Position numbers and translations under genes: made by a program
Source of the DNA: Coniella vitis
Taxonomy: Eukaryota; Ascomycota; Sordariomycetes; Diaporthales; Schizoparmaceae
Direction of reading: 5' to 3'
DNA: 64,000 nucleotides
NCBI GenBank assembly: GCA_011317545.1
Contig: WUJK01000005.1
Coordinates: 2,170,001 to 2,234,000, forward strand
The notes under the pieces: generated by a model
What the model saw: only the letters and a program-made list of their open reading frames with translations
What the model was told of the DNA's origin: nothing
The model's database searches: none
Part shown: positions 37,238-48,023 of the stretch, piece after piece
How the letters are laid out: each line of letters begins with the position of its first letter
How positions within the stretch are numbered: the stretch's first letter is position 1

Positions 37238-37243
37238 TTTATA
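37238..37243 (-). promoter_or_regulatory. Probable TATA box of GMC gene
   Basis: TATAAA on the minus strand, about 102 nt upstream of the start codon at 37136. Confidence 0.5.
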
Positions 37244-37596
37244 AGACTTTGTCTGTCGAGCAGTGACAGCGCGGGCGACCTGTCTTGGCGGGCTCGGTCC
37301 TTACCACAGTGTCCATGCCTCATGCCTCAGAAACCTTAATGTCGTTGCCACGAGGCCCATACTTTCTTACCTGGTCTGGAAGCTTCCGCCTCCAGCCGAG
37401 TCTGTGAGTGTCCATCGTGCAGAACAACATCGCAACCCACACGAGACGCTCCAAGCGAAGGTGTCGTCTCTTGGAATGATATAGTACCGCATCCACACGA
37501 GGACATGGATAGCCTTGCATGAAGTCTACCGTGTTCCTGAATGGCAGATGCCGATCTCTCCTTGACGGCGGTTGTTACTTGGCAGGCTTGGGTAGC

Positions 37597-37624
37597 AGAG
37601 TTTAGAGTTTAGAGTTTAGAGTTT
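37597..37624. repeat. Perfect heptamer tandem (AGAGTTT)4
   Basis: Four exact copies of AGAGTTT, followed by T-rich DNA. It is not the fungal telomere repeat TTAGGG. Confidence 0.9.
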
Positions 37625-39470
37625 TTTTCTTTTTTTTTTCTTCTTCTTTTCTCTCTCTCTTTTTTTTTATTGCTTGGCATGTTCACTCATGTGTCCATAA
37701 ACGTGGACTCTTTTAAACCTAGGAGGATGGCCAGGCCAGTAACCTGACACGGTCATGCATACTCATTTGCAAATCCTCTTCAGGTACCGAGAACAATTCA
37801 CGTAGGGAAAAGGGACGCTCGGCATGCTCGCAAGATGTTCACCAACAAGGCATATCCTTGGTCATGCTCCAACTTACGCCGTCTTACCTCATTCACCTGT
37901 CAAGATTTGTAAAGCAAGCAAGCAAGGCAATGTGATGGCTCTGCTAGAGCACGAGGCCCACCATACATAGTAGTAGACCCCCCAAAGTCATTCATAAGCC
38001 TTATAAATCTTTGTCAGGGTCAGGGAATCATATTCGAGATTTGCCGTCCAGCGGATCCGCCTAGGACCCAAAGGGAGAGAGAGCCCAGGCTTGGAATCCA
38101 CAAGCGCAGCAGTCAAGGAGCATGCCGAGTGTGTTTATACAGCGGGAGATTAAAATAGTCATTGAGCGTATGCATTCAGGCTCTCCCACTACGCAGGGCT
38201 GAGTACATCGTGCCACTGCCAGCCTCTGACTCTGTATGGTCTCGTCACGTCGGTGTACACGATCACAGGAAGCGCGCTACTCAGTACACTCACAAAGTAG
38301 TACAAGCCGGGCCCACCGCTGAAATTGATGGAATATGGATTTCCTTTACAAATTGGCCCTACTGTCCCCCCCTGATCATACCCACTGTTCGAAGGTTCTG
38401 CGAACTGTTCACGCAGAGCCCTCTTGTACGCTTACGAGTATTCGGGCACACGCTACGCTCCCATTACTCCTGAATCCGACATCGGTCAACTGTATTGTCC
38501 TAGAACGGACTGCCGACGTGTACATATTATACAGAGCAGTGGCTTCGATCAGTAAAGACAAGAGAGGCTCAAAGAGACGTGTTGGACGCACAAATCTTCC
38601 AGAGTGGCATTCTCTTTCAAACTTGGTCCAAAGCTGTTCTCAACAGTTGATAGTATATACAACTAGATGACCACCTGTACAAGTCAATATCATTTCTTTA
38701 CGAAGCTTACTTTTGCTCCTGCTTTTTCTACAAAGTGGCCATGTGCGTGAAGTTGGGTTCGAGATCACTCTGTTAAACTTTTTCCCAGCCGAGTGAATGA
38801 GTAAACCTGCGCACATGGTAGGGTTGTAGCAGATTTGCAGATCCCACCCCAAAGTTAAACAAAGTGTTGTATTGATTTGATCTGATAAGAAATTATACTT
38901 TTTATGGTGCCCTTGCTCTCTCATCTGTGGATACTGGTAATGTGGTACGGAGCATATGCGCAAAACCGCCTCGTGGCTCCCTGGGGTGCTGCCATCATTT
39001 TATATGTGGAGAGTCTCTCTCTCTCTCTCTCTGTGCTTGTGTTTGAGAGACACTTACTATGTACCATGGGCTTTGTCGTAGCTGTTCACTTTGTAATTGC
39101 ATTCAAATTGTACTCAACAGGTACCACTTCGGCAGAACCTCATTTTTCGTTACGTGAAATAAGCACGAAAATACATAGTATAACCCCGAATCCATTCTAC
39201 ATAGTACTCGATCTGCCGGCGCGAAAAGCCGAGACTATCGTTAAAATCCCAGCTTTCATAAAGAAAATCCAAGAAAAAAAAAAATCCGCTGTGATTCTCA
39301 CTCCTCACTCCGAGTTTCCCCCCCCCCCCTTTCCTTTTTTTTTTCTTTCTCTTTTTTCTTCTTGCTTTTTTCATTTTTTCCAATAAGCCAACACGCATAG
39401 GCCTCATAACAGGGTCTCGCAGCCCCCGCGTCCGTCAACAACAACAACAACAACAACATTATTCTCATTC

Positions 39471-39588
39471 TCAACGGGCTGCTGCTGCTGCTGCGCGTGG
39501 GAGTGGTGCACCGCAGGACGACGACCCCTCGCCGCCGCCGCCGCCGCCGCCGCCGCAAAAGGCCCTCTTCACCCGCAAAGTCACACCA

Positions 39589-39627
<39 letters not shown>

Positions 39628-41421
39628 TGCTGCAGCAGCAGGCGCAAAGGCCGAGGATGGTGGGAGAAGGCCTGCTGGATGTCCTCGAGCGAGCGGCCGC
39701 GCGTCTCGGGCATGCACGCGCCCAGGACGGCGACCGTGAAGAGCGCCAGGCCGCCGAAGAGGAAGTAGGCGCCAAAGGCGGATTTGTCGAGGAGGATGGG
39801 GGTGAGGATGGCGACGAGCCAGTTTGTAAACTTTTTGTTTTTGATATTTTTGTTGTTATTATTACTTCTTTATTATTATTTTTTTTTTTTAAAAAAAACC
39901 CCCCCCCCCCCTTTTTTTTTCTTTCAGCATGACAGAAGGGAGACGTACAAAACCCAGGCCCTGAGCTACACAGTTGGCAGCAGCCCTAACGTGCGTAGGC
40001 TGGATTTCCGTGGCGTAGATCTTGCCGACGATGCCCCAGGTGGCGCTGTATATGAGGCCGAAGAGGAACACGGAGACAATGACGACCCAGCGTGCCGTGC
40101 CGTAGGGGTGGACGGCCCCGGCTGCGTAGAGCGAACCGATCAGGAACACTGCTATGGTGTCAGAAGAGAACTGGCATGAAGAAGGTGAAATAGATAGAGA
40201 AGAGGACCAAAAAAGGAACATACTGCAAGCCGAAAGACCAAGGCCTCCCGTGATGGCCGAGGTGCGCCGGCCCCATTTGTCAGACAGCAAGAAAGCAGGA
40301 ACCGAAACAGCCAGCATCAAAATGCCGGACAGGCCAGATGCCAGGAACGAGGCTGTCGCAGAGGACAAGCCGGCTTGGCCAAAGAGGAGGGGAGCGTACT
40401 GTTGATCTTGGTTAGCCTTGTCCAACTGTGAGTCCGTTTGGATCTTCTTTTTCTTTTTTCTTTTATCGAGTGCTCTGCCCAGCCAGGCTCGCCGAAGATG
40501 CACAGTGGTTGCAAGACCATTCCGGGAGAGAAGACTCACATAAAGCACACCGTCAATCCCAGACAACTGGACCATGCCTAGCACAAAGAGAGCGAGGATA
40601 GTTCTCGCGCGATAGCCCCTCTTGAACAGCAGTGTGAAGCTCTGCCAGGGGCTCAGACTGAGTCTCTGGCCGCCGCCAGCCGTCGGACTTGCTGCTACCT
40701 CGCTCAAGAAATCTCTCTCGGCTTCGATCATGGAAAAGTCCAGCCTTCGAAGCGAATCCAAAGCGCCCACGCGGTCGCCACAGCTGATGAGCCACCGCGG
40801 CGACTCGGGCAGCCGCGAGCAGCACAAGACGAGCACGCCACCAAGACTCGCCATGACCAGGAACGGCAGACGCCAGGCCATGCTGCTCGAGACGGATCCC
40901 GACGCGGCGGCGTCACCAGCGCCAATATGCACGCTCGCATAGCAGGTAAAGTAGCCCAAGCAGATGCCCAGCGTGGCCATGAACTGCGGCAGGCCCGCCA
41001 GCACGCCGCGGCGCCTGGTGGGCGAGATCTCGGAGATGTAGACGGCCATGGTGCTCAGGTACACGCCTTCGCCCAGGCCGGCGAGCGTGCGGCCGGCGAG
41101 GAACTGCGCGAGACGGGCCGCGGTGGCTTGCAGCACGGCGCCTGCGGCGAAGAGGATGCTGCCGAGCATGATGGTGCGCAGGCGGCCGTGGTGGTCGGCG
41201 AGCCAGCCTGCAAAGACAGAGGGCATCGCGCCCGCGAGCATGATGAGAGAGACGGTGAAGCCCACGCGCGTGGATGAGAGCGTGCCCAGGGCATCGGTGA
41301 ACTGGGCCATGGAGAGCACAGCGCCGATGGAGCCCGTGTCGTAGCCGTTGATGAGGCCGCCGAGGGAGATGGCCGCGGCAGCGAGTATGTAGCGAGGCGG
41401 CGGTGCTTTGGAAGGCATCAT
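39471..41421 (-). CDS. MFS sugar transporter
   Basis: Plasma-membrane sugar:proton symporter family. Exons 40540-41421, 40224-40398, 39949-40148 and 39471-39830 encode 538 aa (start MMPSKAPPPRY). Sugar-transporter signatures are clear: GYDTGSIGAVL in TM1, ADHHGRLR in the 2-3 loop, RTLAGLGEGVY, PESPRWLIS in the central loop, GRRTS after TM8, and PETRGRSLEDIQQAF after TM12. Intron junctions restore VLYYAPLLFGQAGLSS and QGLGFFTNWLVAILTP, both family text. The C-terminal cytosolic tail carries a run of 13 threonines and a run of 8 glycines encoded by trinucleotide repeats (39530-39557 and 39590-39628), then an Ala run. The transported sugar is not predictable. Confidence 0.9.
39530..39628 (-). 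repeat. Trinucleotide repeats in transporter C-terminal tail
   Basis: A CGC-type repeat (Gly run) and a CGT-type repeat (Thr run), both in the coding frame of the sugar transporter. They are separated by 30 bases of unique sequence. Confidence 0.9.
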
Positions 41422-42177
41422 GACGAGGCAATGGACAATGGCCACCCGCTCGTTCGCAAATCTCTCCAAACAAGCAGGTTAAACTGGCGTGTGCAGGCGG
41501 GCCGCGGTCCAAAGGAAGCAGGTCTTTTGTCATTGTTCACGACGTCATTGCGGGAGTCACTTACGGATTCCCTCGTGAAGGGGGTGTAAGACAACCACAC
41601 TCGGCGGAATGGAAGGCCGCTGTGAATGTATGCATGCAGTCGAGTCTTGGCTGTTCCTCTCTTCCTCCGGCTCGAGGCTGTGTGTTGAAGACGAGAGAGA
41701 CTCAAAGGCTACGCTACGCGTATGGCAGGGCAATCGGTACAGAACAAGAGTAAAATACGATGGCGTATAATTCGTGTAACTAATCAATCCACTTGGCTCG
41801 CTCCTGTTGAGCAAGTGTCGCCGCTCTCTTTGGCCTGGGGTATCATTATTTTCGCCATTCAAAGGCAGCCTCCCTCACCATCTGGACCGTCCGTCCGTCT
41901 GTCCGTCCGTCCTTCTGACGAGATGCAGCTCCGTTTCTGTCTTCAAGCCACTGCGAGATGGTTCTCGGCCGATCGCATGTGGCGCAGAGGGGCGCTCGAC
42001 GCGGCGCTGTGCCGGCTGGTGGCGTCGCGGGGGTAGGAGCCAGCCTCCTCTTTCCCAACTGGGTGGCTTGCACGGAGGGTGTCAATGTCGCGCCTCCCAA
42101 CGGTCGAGATTAGTAAGCCCACATTCCGCCAGGCCTCTTTCTCCTGCGTCCCAGCAGAATGCGCTGCTCTCCTCGCT
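41422..42177. other. Intergenic region, sugar-transporter promoter
   Basis: Promoter side of the transporter gene. A CCGT tandem is present at 41889-41912. No gene seen. Confidence 0.55.
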
Positions 42178-42681
42178 TCACATGGCCATGCGCGCCCACA
42201 TGTCTTCGTCCTCCTCGGTCAGCTCTTGCCTTCGGTCGTAGGGCGTGCCATTTGGGCGGCCCTTCCACGCGCCGCCTGCCGCCGCGTGTTTCTCGAGGCC
42301 TGGAACCCCGCTGTCGTGGCGCGCCGCATTGGTCACCAACGTCGCATCCGTGCTGCATGTGGCGTTGTCGTCGTCTGCACCCGGCGGTTGCAAGGCAGAG
42401 GAGGCGCCTGCGCCTGCGCCTGCGCCTGCGCCTGCGCCTGGGCCTCGGGCTGGCACCGGGGCATAGGTGGTCACAAAGTTGGTGGCTGGTCCAGAGCCTG
42501 CCCTCCGCTGCATCCCCGCAACCGGGAGCTGGGCTATCTGGCGTGCTTGGTGTTGGAAGGCCGTCTCCGAGGCGGGCTTTGCGGAGGCGCGAGACGAGGG
42601 CTGCCTGCGGTCTGGCTTGTGCGCTTTGGAGACGTCTCGCCGGCCAAAGGCCTTCCTGAAGCACGAGAGGAGTCCTGCCAT
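42178..42681 (-). CDS. Small hypothetical protein with possible lipid anchor
   Basis: A single exon of 167 aa from an ATG in frame. The N-terminus MAGLLSCFRKAFGRR (Cys7 beside basic residues) resembles palmitoylated or membrane-associated N-termini. The middle is low complexity with a (Gly-Ala)6 run encoded by a hexamer repeat. The end (PYDRRQEL then TEEDEDMWARMAM) looks like a conserved short acidic motif; from memory similar endings occur in small fungal proteins of unknown function, but I cannot confirm this. No enzyme domain is visible. Confidence 0.6.
   Translation of the reverse strand: MAGLLSCFRKAFGRRDVSKAHKPDRRQPSSRASAKPASETAFQHQARQIAQLPVAGMQRRAGSGPATNFVTTYAPVPARGPGAGAGAGAGAGASSALQPPGADDDNATCSTDATLVTNAARHDSGVPGLEKHAAAGGAWKGRPNGTPYDRRQELTEEDEDMWARMAM
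42405..42440 (-). repeat. Hexamer repeat encoding (Gly-Ala)n
   Basis: Six CGCCTG units on the plus strand, read as Gly-Ala pairs in the small hypothetical protein. Confidence 0.9.
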
Positions 42682-45583
42682 GATGCTGTCGACCGTGGCG
42701 TGGCGGCTTCTCGTTGCTTGGATTTTGTGACCGTGGCTGGGTTATCCCAAGCCGAACTTGCGTCGTCCGTGTGCTTCGGGCTGCAGCGAGCTCGCTTATT
42801 CTGAGATGGTCGAAGTATCTCAGACTAGCAGTATTCTTGCTGGTGCTCGACAGGCCGCAGTCTTGGATATTTGGTTGTGGATGGAACGGAAAAGCGGTTG
42901 GCCACTGGAAAAGAGCACAAGGGGCCGGATGCTTTGAATAAATAAAATGTTCAGATGTAAGCAAACCGCCCAGAAGCATCGGAGGCAGAGGCAGAGGGGC
43001 AGACATGTTTAAGACATCCCATCTTCATGCTGTGCCAGCCCAACAAGGTGGGATTCCGTTCTCTGTTAGCCTTGCATGGCTACTGCCACCTCTGTACTAT
43101 GCATGGGAAAAGGCTTCCGAACGGGGCCACGGTCCGTCCAGCTGAAGTGGAGTTGCGGGCAGCCACACGTCCCTTTGGCGCGGTCTGCGCCCACGCTCAC
43201 TGTCACTGTAACCTCTGTTTAGGCAGCACCTGTTTTGCGGATATATTTACCACCTACATAAGCACAGCCGCCTGCCAAGCACGGCATCGTCAGCCTGTGG
43301 TGGAGCTGCGAACGGCAAGAGGATGCGCGCAGGTCATCTCGCGCCTTTTGGAGGAGGAAGGGAGGGCATCTGGGCAGAGGACGATGGACTCTGGACTGAT
43401 CGACCTGGGACGCAACACAACATGGCCGTGGCTAGTGGGGACAAGGCTTCTGCAGTCAGCTGAGATGGGCTCGGATGGGGTAACGGGGAGGGTACTTTGT
43501 CGAGGCCCTAGCACTTATTCGACAGTCAGTAGTGCGTAGTCTTGCGCTTGACAGGCGCCGCGTTCATCTCCAGGGTCCAGCAAGTCATTTCCCCTTGACT
43601 ATGTACTCTGTCATCGGCGGCTGTGCTTTGGCTGAGGCATGTGCTGCCTCACAGCAAGTGGAAGACGTCCTGGACTGCACAACTCCCTCCCGTGCTGTGC
43701 TCGCTGCGTTGCGATGCAATGGCTGCAACCCGGGCTGCATACCCGATTTTGACTTTGACTTTAGCCTTTGACAGCCTGCATATGCACCTCGACTTATTGG
43801 ACTCGCCAGTCAGCATCGGCGGGCCTTGGATCCCGTCCAGTCCAGGGCCGGTCCAGGCGAGAAAAGGCATGGCCAGCTTTCCCCATATTCTTCTTGGCGG
43901 CCACCCCGTCCTCGACTCTCTGTCTCCACCGGTTTTCCAGACACAGTCACAGACACAGACACAGGGTCCAAAAAGGCATGTGCTCGGCCACAGTCAGAAG
44001 CAGTTCCAGTTCCTGCTGCCGGCCAGTGACTCATGGATCATCGTGCTGTCCCCCAACAGCGGGACCTTGGGCGGTTGGCAACGACCACGCCGTGTACATC
44101 ATCTTGTCGACACATCCTCTGGCACCGCGCACAACCTAGCCCGGACTGTGAGCGCTAGGGCATCTCCCAGGGGGGCCTGGAACGCCTGCTCATAGCACTA
44201 GCCTGGACAGCGTGGGAGGCTATTGACAGTCAGTCCCGGTGGGATTTCTTGTCCCCAGACTTGACCACGTGATTGACAAAAGTCCCATGGTCTTTCGATC
44301 CTTTGCTTGTTTTATATTTGGGTTGCCTAACGGGCTTGCTGCTCATTTACCATGCAAATCATCATCGCGCCGATCCTGACGCTGCACCATCGTCGCTGTG
44401 GGCCGATCAGTTCGATCCACAGACAGACACATGGATGCGTGGGGCTTCCGCTCTTTGCTATCTATGCATGGTAGAAAGCACCCGAGTAGAACACCAGATG
44501 GGCTTTCCAGAAGCATGCAGCTGTGGCTCGGACTTACATAGTATACTCGATTCCACAGGGGGGAAGCAAGCAATCCTGCAGGCCGTTGACCCCGGAAGGG
44601 ATTCCGCGTCTCACTCCGTCTACTCATATCGCCTGGCAATCCATCGCATTGACCGACAGCAGGCAGAAAAGAAAAAAAGACACCATCTCCCACTCGAACG
44701 CATTGAAACATTAAACGTTTACCCGTGGCTCAAAAACGGTCCTGCAGCGTCAACCAACCTCGCTAGGTTCCGAAGACTGGGTACATATAAGATCGGCGAT
44801 ATGCATTTCTCAATAACTTTTCATTCTATATGTGCTACTGTCTGATCTGCGGATTCTATTGGATGCGCTATTATTAGTCTGTCTACCATGTATACTGTAG
44901 TATATTGAACTTCACCATGAATCCCGTCTCTGCAATCCATCCACCCCTTTCCCGTGGCCAACTTGACCTCAGTCGTGTCGTTGCATTGTATCGAGACCAT
45001 TCTCAATACTGTCTGCGGCCCGCGGGCCATCAATCACGATGATTTCAATACCCACATCCTAATCGCTCATTTCCAGGTGCTGGCGCATAACAGACTCCTT
45101 TATCGCAGCAGTATGAATGTACCCCTTCTTCTTTCGAACCCTCAGACCACAGACTCGTGGATTGACCGGATATCATGATTCTAGATGCACATGGAGCCAG
45201 CACAACGGGGGCGGCACGACAATTATACTATGCATACCAATAAGCCACCAAGAACCCTCTCCGCCTCACAAATGCTACGGGCCACCCCGGGCACTGGTTG
45301 TTTCACTCAAATGGCCAACAGGGGTCGCGATGGCTTCCCCCATATTGGCAGGCGTACACCCAGCGGTCCTTCACTTTCCATGACCCTCAATGGGCCAAGA
45401 GCTCGGAAATAAGGACGAACTCGCCTGTTTCTTTTCTCCCAATCCAACGAAGCATCTGGTCTTTATTTATTTTACTTTTCTTTTTGGCCCTTTCTCCTTT
45501 TCTCCGCTCCAACTCTAATTCTCTTTCTCAGTCGCTCGCTCGCTCCTCCACGACCCTGTCCAAGGCCTCACGACACGAAAGAA
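42682..45583. other. 2.9-kb gene-poor region
   Basis: Open frames on both strands lack recognisable domains; the longest on the plus strand (44273-44845) has no upstream ATG. One TACATAGTA motif lies at 44535. The right end (about 45420-45583, CT-rich) is probably the GH12 leader. Confidence 0.55.
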
Positions 45584-46053
45584 ATGCGTTCAGAGCTCTC
45601 CCTGATCCTGCCTGCGGTCGCCGCGGCGGCATCGCGCGTTGTCGCCCCCCGAGCAGCGCTCACCAGCTACTGCGGCGCGCCCGACGCCTACGAAATCCTG
45701 GCCGACACCCCCTGGATCGTGTACTCGATGAACTACAACTACCAAGACATTGAGGGCTCGTGCTGCACGGGCTACTACGCCGTCACGGGCGGCACGGGCG
45801 ACAACCAGACGCTGCACTGGAACAGCGTCTGGGACATTGCCGAGGCCTACGAGACGGATGTCGTCAAGGGCTACTCGTTCATTGGCCTGACGCAGAACCT
45901 CGAGACGCAGTTGAGCGCTATCTCGTCGATTCCCAGTACATATGAGTGGACTGTCACCAACACGACGGCCTACAAGGGTGAGTGGAGTTTTTTTTTATTA
46001 TTTTTCTTACCACAAACCTCCCAGTGTGTGTGTGTGTGTGTGTGTGTGCCTGG

Positions 46054-46132
<79 letters not shown>

Positions 46133-46578
46133 GAGCCCTGGGAAATGCTGATGCATGTGCAAACCCCACTATAGGAAACGTCGTCTACGACTTCATGACC
46201 TCGGACACCAAGGGTGACTCGACCTCGACCAGCGCCCAGGAGCTGATGCTGTGGCTGGCATACGAGGGCGGCCAGGTCCCCATTGGCTGGGCGGACGGCG
46301 CCGTGGCCACCATCGACGGCCTCTTTGGCAAGGACGGCTGGCTGCTCTACCAGGGTGTCAACGAGGACAGCGGCATCACCGTCTCGTCGCTCCTGGTGCC
46401 CCAAGACGACCAGTTCGCCGGCAGCTTCTCGGGCGACATCAAGGACTGGCTCACGGCCTTGGCCGAGCAGGGCGTTTTCGCCACGAGCACGTATGTGAAC
46501 GTGGGCAACGCCGGTATGGAGCCGTACTGGGGGACCGTCACGTTTGACAACTACCTCAGCCTTCGGATCGACCTTTGA
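45584..46578 (+). CDS. Glycoside hydrolase family 12 (endoglucanase / xyloglucanase)
   Basis: Secreted beta-glucanase. Two exons (45584-45977, 46175-46578) encode 265 aa, a normal GH12 length. A signal peptide (MRSELSLILPAVAAAASR) precedes a beta-rich domain (SYCGAPDAYEILADTPW...LHWNSVWDI). The catalytic nucleophile is probably Glu154 (SAQELMLWLAY) and the acid/base Glu247 (GMEPYWG). Other GH12 marks are VVYDFMTS, WLLYQGVN and the final beta strand. The intron (donor GTGAGT, acceptor CTATAG) contains a GT repeat and a 72-nt A run. Cellulose versus xyloglucan preference cannot be read from sequence. Confidence 0.93.
46024..46131 (+). repeat. (GT)n and 72-nt poly(A) inside GH12 intron
   Basis: A GT microsatellite (46024-46048) is followed 11 bases later by an uninterrupted A run (46060-46131). 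Confidence 0.95.
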
Positions 46579-46992
46579 TTTGTTTTTTTTTTTTTTTTTT
46601 TTTTTGTTTCTTTCCCGAGACCCTGCCCTCCGGATGGGTGCAAGCTTCTTGCAAGGGGGATGAATTCCTGTCAAACGGATGCATTGCGTTGTATATAATT
46701 TTGAAGATGTAGAAGATTATCGCAAGTATATACTCGAATCCTGCTTGAACATGGACGAATCCGAATGACGATGCGCTTCGTTTGGGAAACTGGCTTTGAA
46801 GACAGGAAGGGTGTGTCTGGAACAACTCGATAATCAAAAGCAGTCAACATAAGAACCTGAAAGAAGACGTGTAATCATTCCAGTGAGAACAAGGACAACA
46901 AAAACCCAAAGCACCAAACACCGGTTCCTCTTGACCAACAGTGACCCCCCACCGAGATTCCTTGGGGGGGGGGGGGGGGAAAGAAAGAAAAT
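46579..46992. other. Convergent 3' region, GH12 and KDEL-protein genes
   Basis: Shared 3' flank with an 18-nt T run near 46587-46604 and a G run at 46964-46979. Nothing else seen. Confidence 0.6.
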
Positions 46993-48023
46993 CTATAATT
47001 CATCCTTCACGTCACCCTTGGCCGACTCCTTTGTCTCTTGACTTGGCACCTCACTTTCCTTGACCTCCTCTGCGGCCTCGGCCGAGGTCTGGCTTTCCTG
47101 TGTTGGCTTCCCGGTCTCTGTGGACTCTTCTTTGCTCTCCTCGCTGAGTTTGGCGCCCAGGACTTGGGCTTTGACAGTGAACTTGATGTCCCTCTGTCCT
47201 TGAGTCCTCGAAGGGGCAACGTGCTCAGTTGTCCAACCGACAACGGCTCCCTCTGACGGTTTCGCGCTGTAGCTGCTTAGATCCGATAGCGATTCTGTAT
47301 TGCAGTTAGTTTTCCCTTCCTCTCTCTCTCTCTCTCGCTTGCTCGCTCGCTCGCTCGCTCTCAAACCAAAAAAAATCAAGGAATAAACAAGCAAGCCCAT
47401 CCCAGTAAGGGTAGAGACGCACCTTCACAGCCACTATCCTCAGCAACCCACAGCGGCAAGTTCTCATAGATGGCCCCCGGCGCAAAAATAACCACCTTTC
47501 CTTGGCTTTCAAACACGGCCTCGTCCTCCGCCTCCTCGTCCTCCGTCTCCACCCGCTTGAACGGCTTGTCGAGCACCGCATACAGCCCCTTGCCGGGCCC
47601 GCGGGCGCTCTCCTGCTCCTGGATCCACGCGCGCACCTTGGCGGGCACCGCGTCGTACTCCATCCGGAGCATGCTGCGCTCGTAGCCGTGGGCGTCCATG
47701 CCGTCCCAGCCGCCGGGGTAAGCGCGGCCGTAAAAGAGGCCCTTGAGCGCCTCGCTGTACGGCTGCAGCCCCGCGGGCTCCGGCTGCCGCAGGTCGTGCA
47801 GCTGGAACTCGGCGGCGGCAAAGGTGCGCGTGCTGTCGCAGGTGGCGGCGAAGGGGCGCAGCTTGGACGCCGGGCTGAAGGGGTTGGCCCACGCGAAGGT
47901 GTCGAGCTTGGTCGCGTCGACCTTGGGGGGGATGCGGTTGGCGCCGCTGCCGGGCACGGGCGGGCCGCCGGCGAGCACTGGTGTGAGGAGGATGGCTAGG
48001 GAGAGGAGGGAAGGGGGAAGCAT
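46993..48023 (-). CDS. Predicted ER-lumen protein ending in KDEL
   Basis: Two exons (47423-48023, 46993-47294) encode 300 aa. The N-terminus (MLPPSLLSLAILLTPVLAG) is a clear signal peptide, and the last residues are DVKDEL, an ER-retrieval signal recognised by Erd2-type receptors. The middle has FAWANPFSPASKLRPFAATCD and KGLFYGRAYPGGWDGMDAHGYERSM; I recognise no enzyme family. An acidic Glu/Ser-rich stretch of about 60 residues precedes the KDEL. The intron boundary (GAAG|GTGCGT ... ctaac...CAG) joins CE|ESLSDLSSY. A secretory-pathway role is inferred from the two targeting signals only. Confidence 0.75.

Larger units (their letters stand above)
37137..39470. other. Intergenic region with TACATAGTA motifs
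   Basis: GMC promoter on the left, sugar-transporter 3' side on the right. It contains a perfect heptamer tandem (37597-37624), four copies of the dispersed TACATAGTA motif (37964, 39055, 39172, 39198), a CT run at 39014-39032 and an AAC tandem at 39436-39458. No gene seen. Confidence 0.6.

Noticed and set aside
44273..44845. 190-residue open frame on the plus strand
   Set aside because: It begins at a TTG, not an ATG, has no recognisable domain and the region has no other coding sign.
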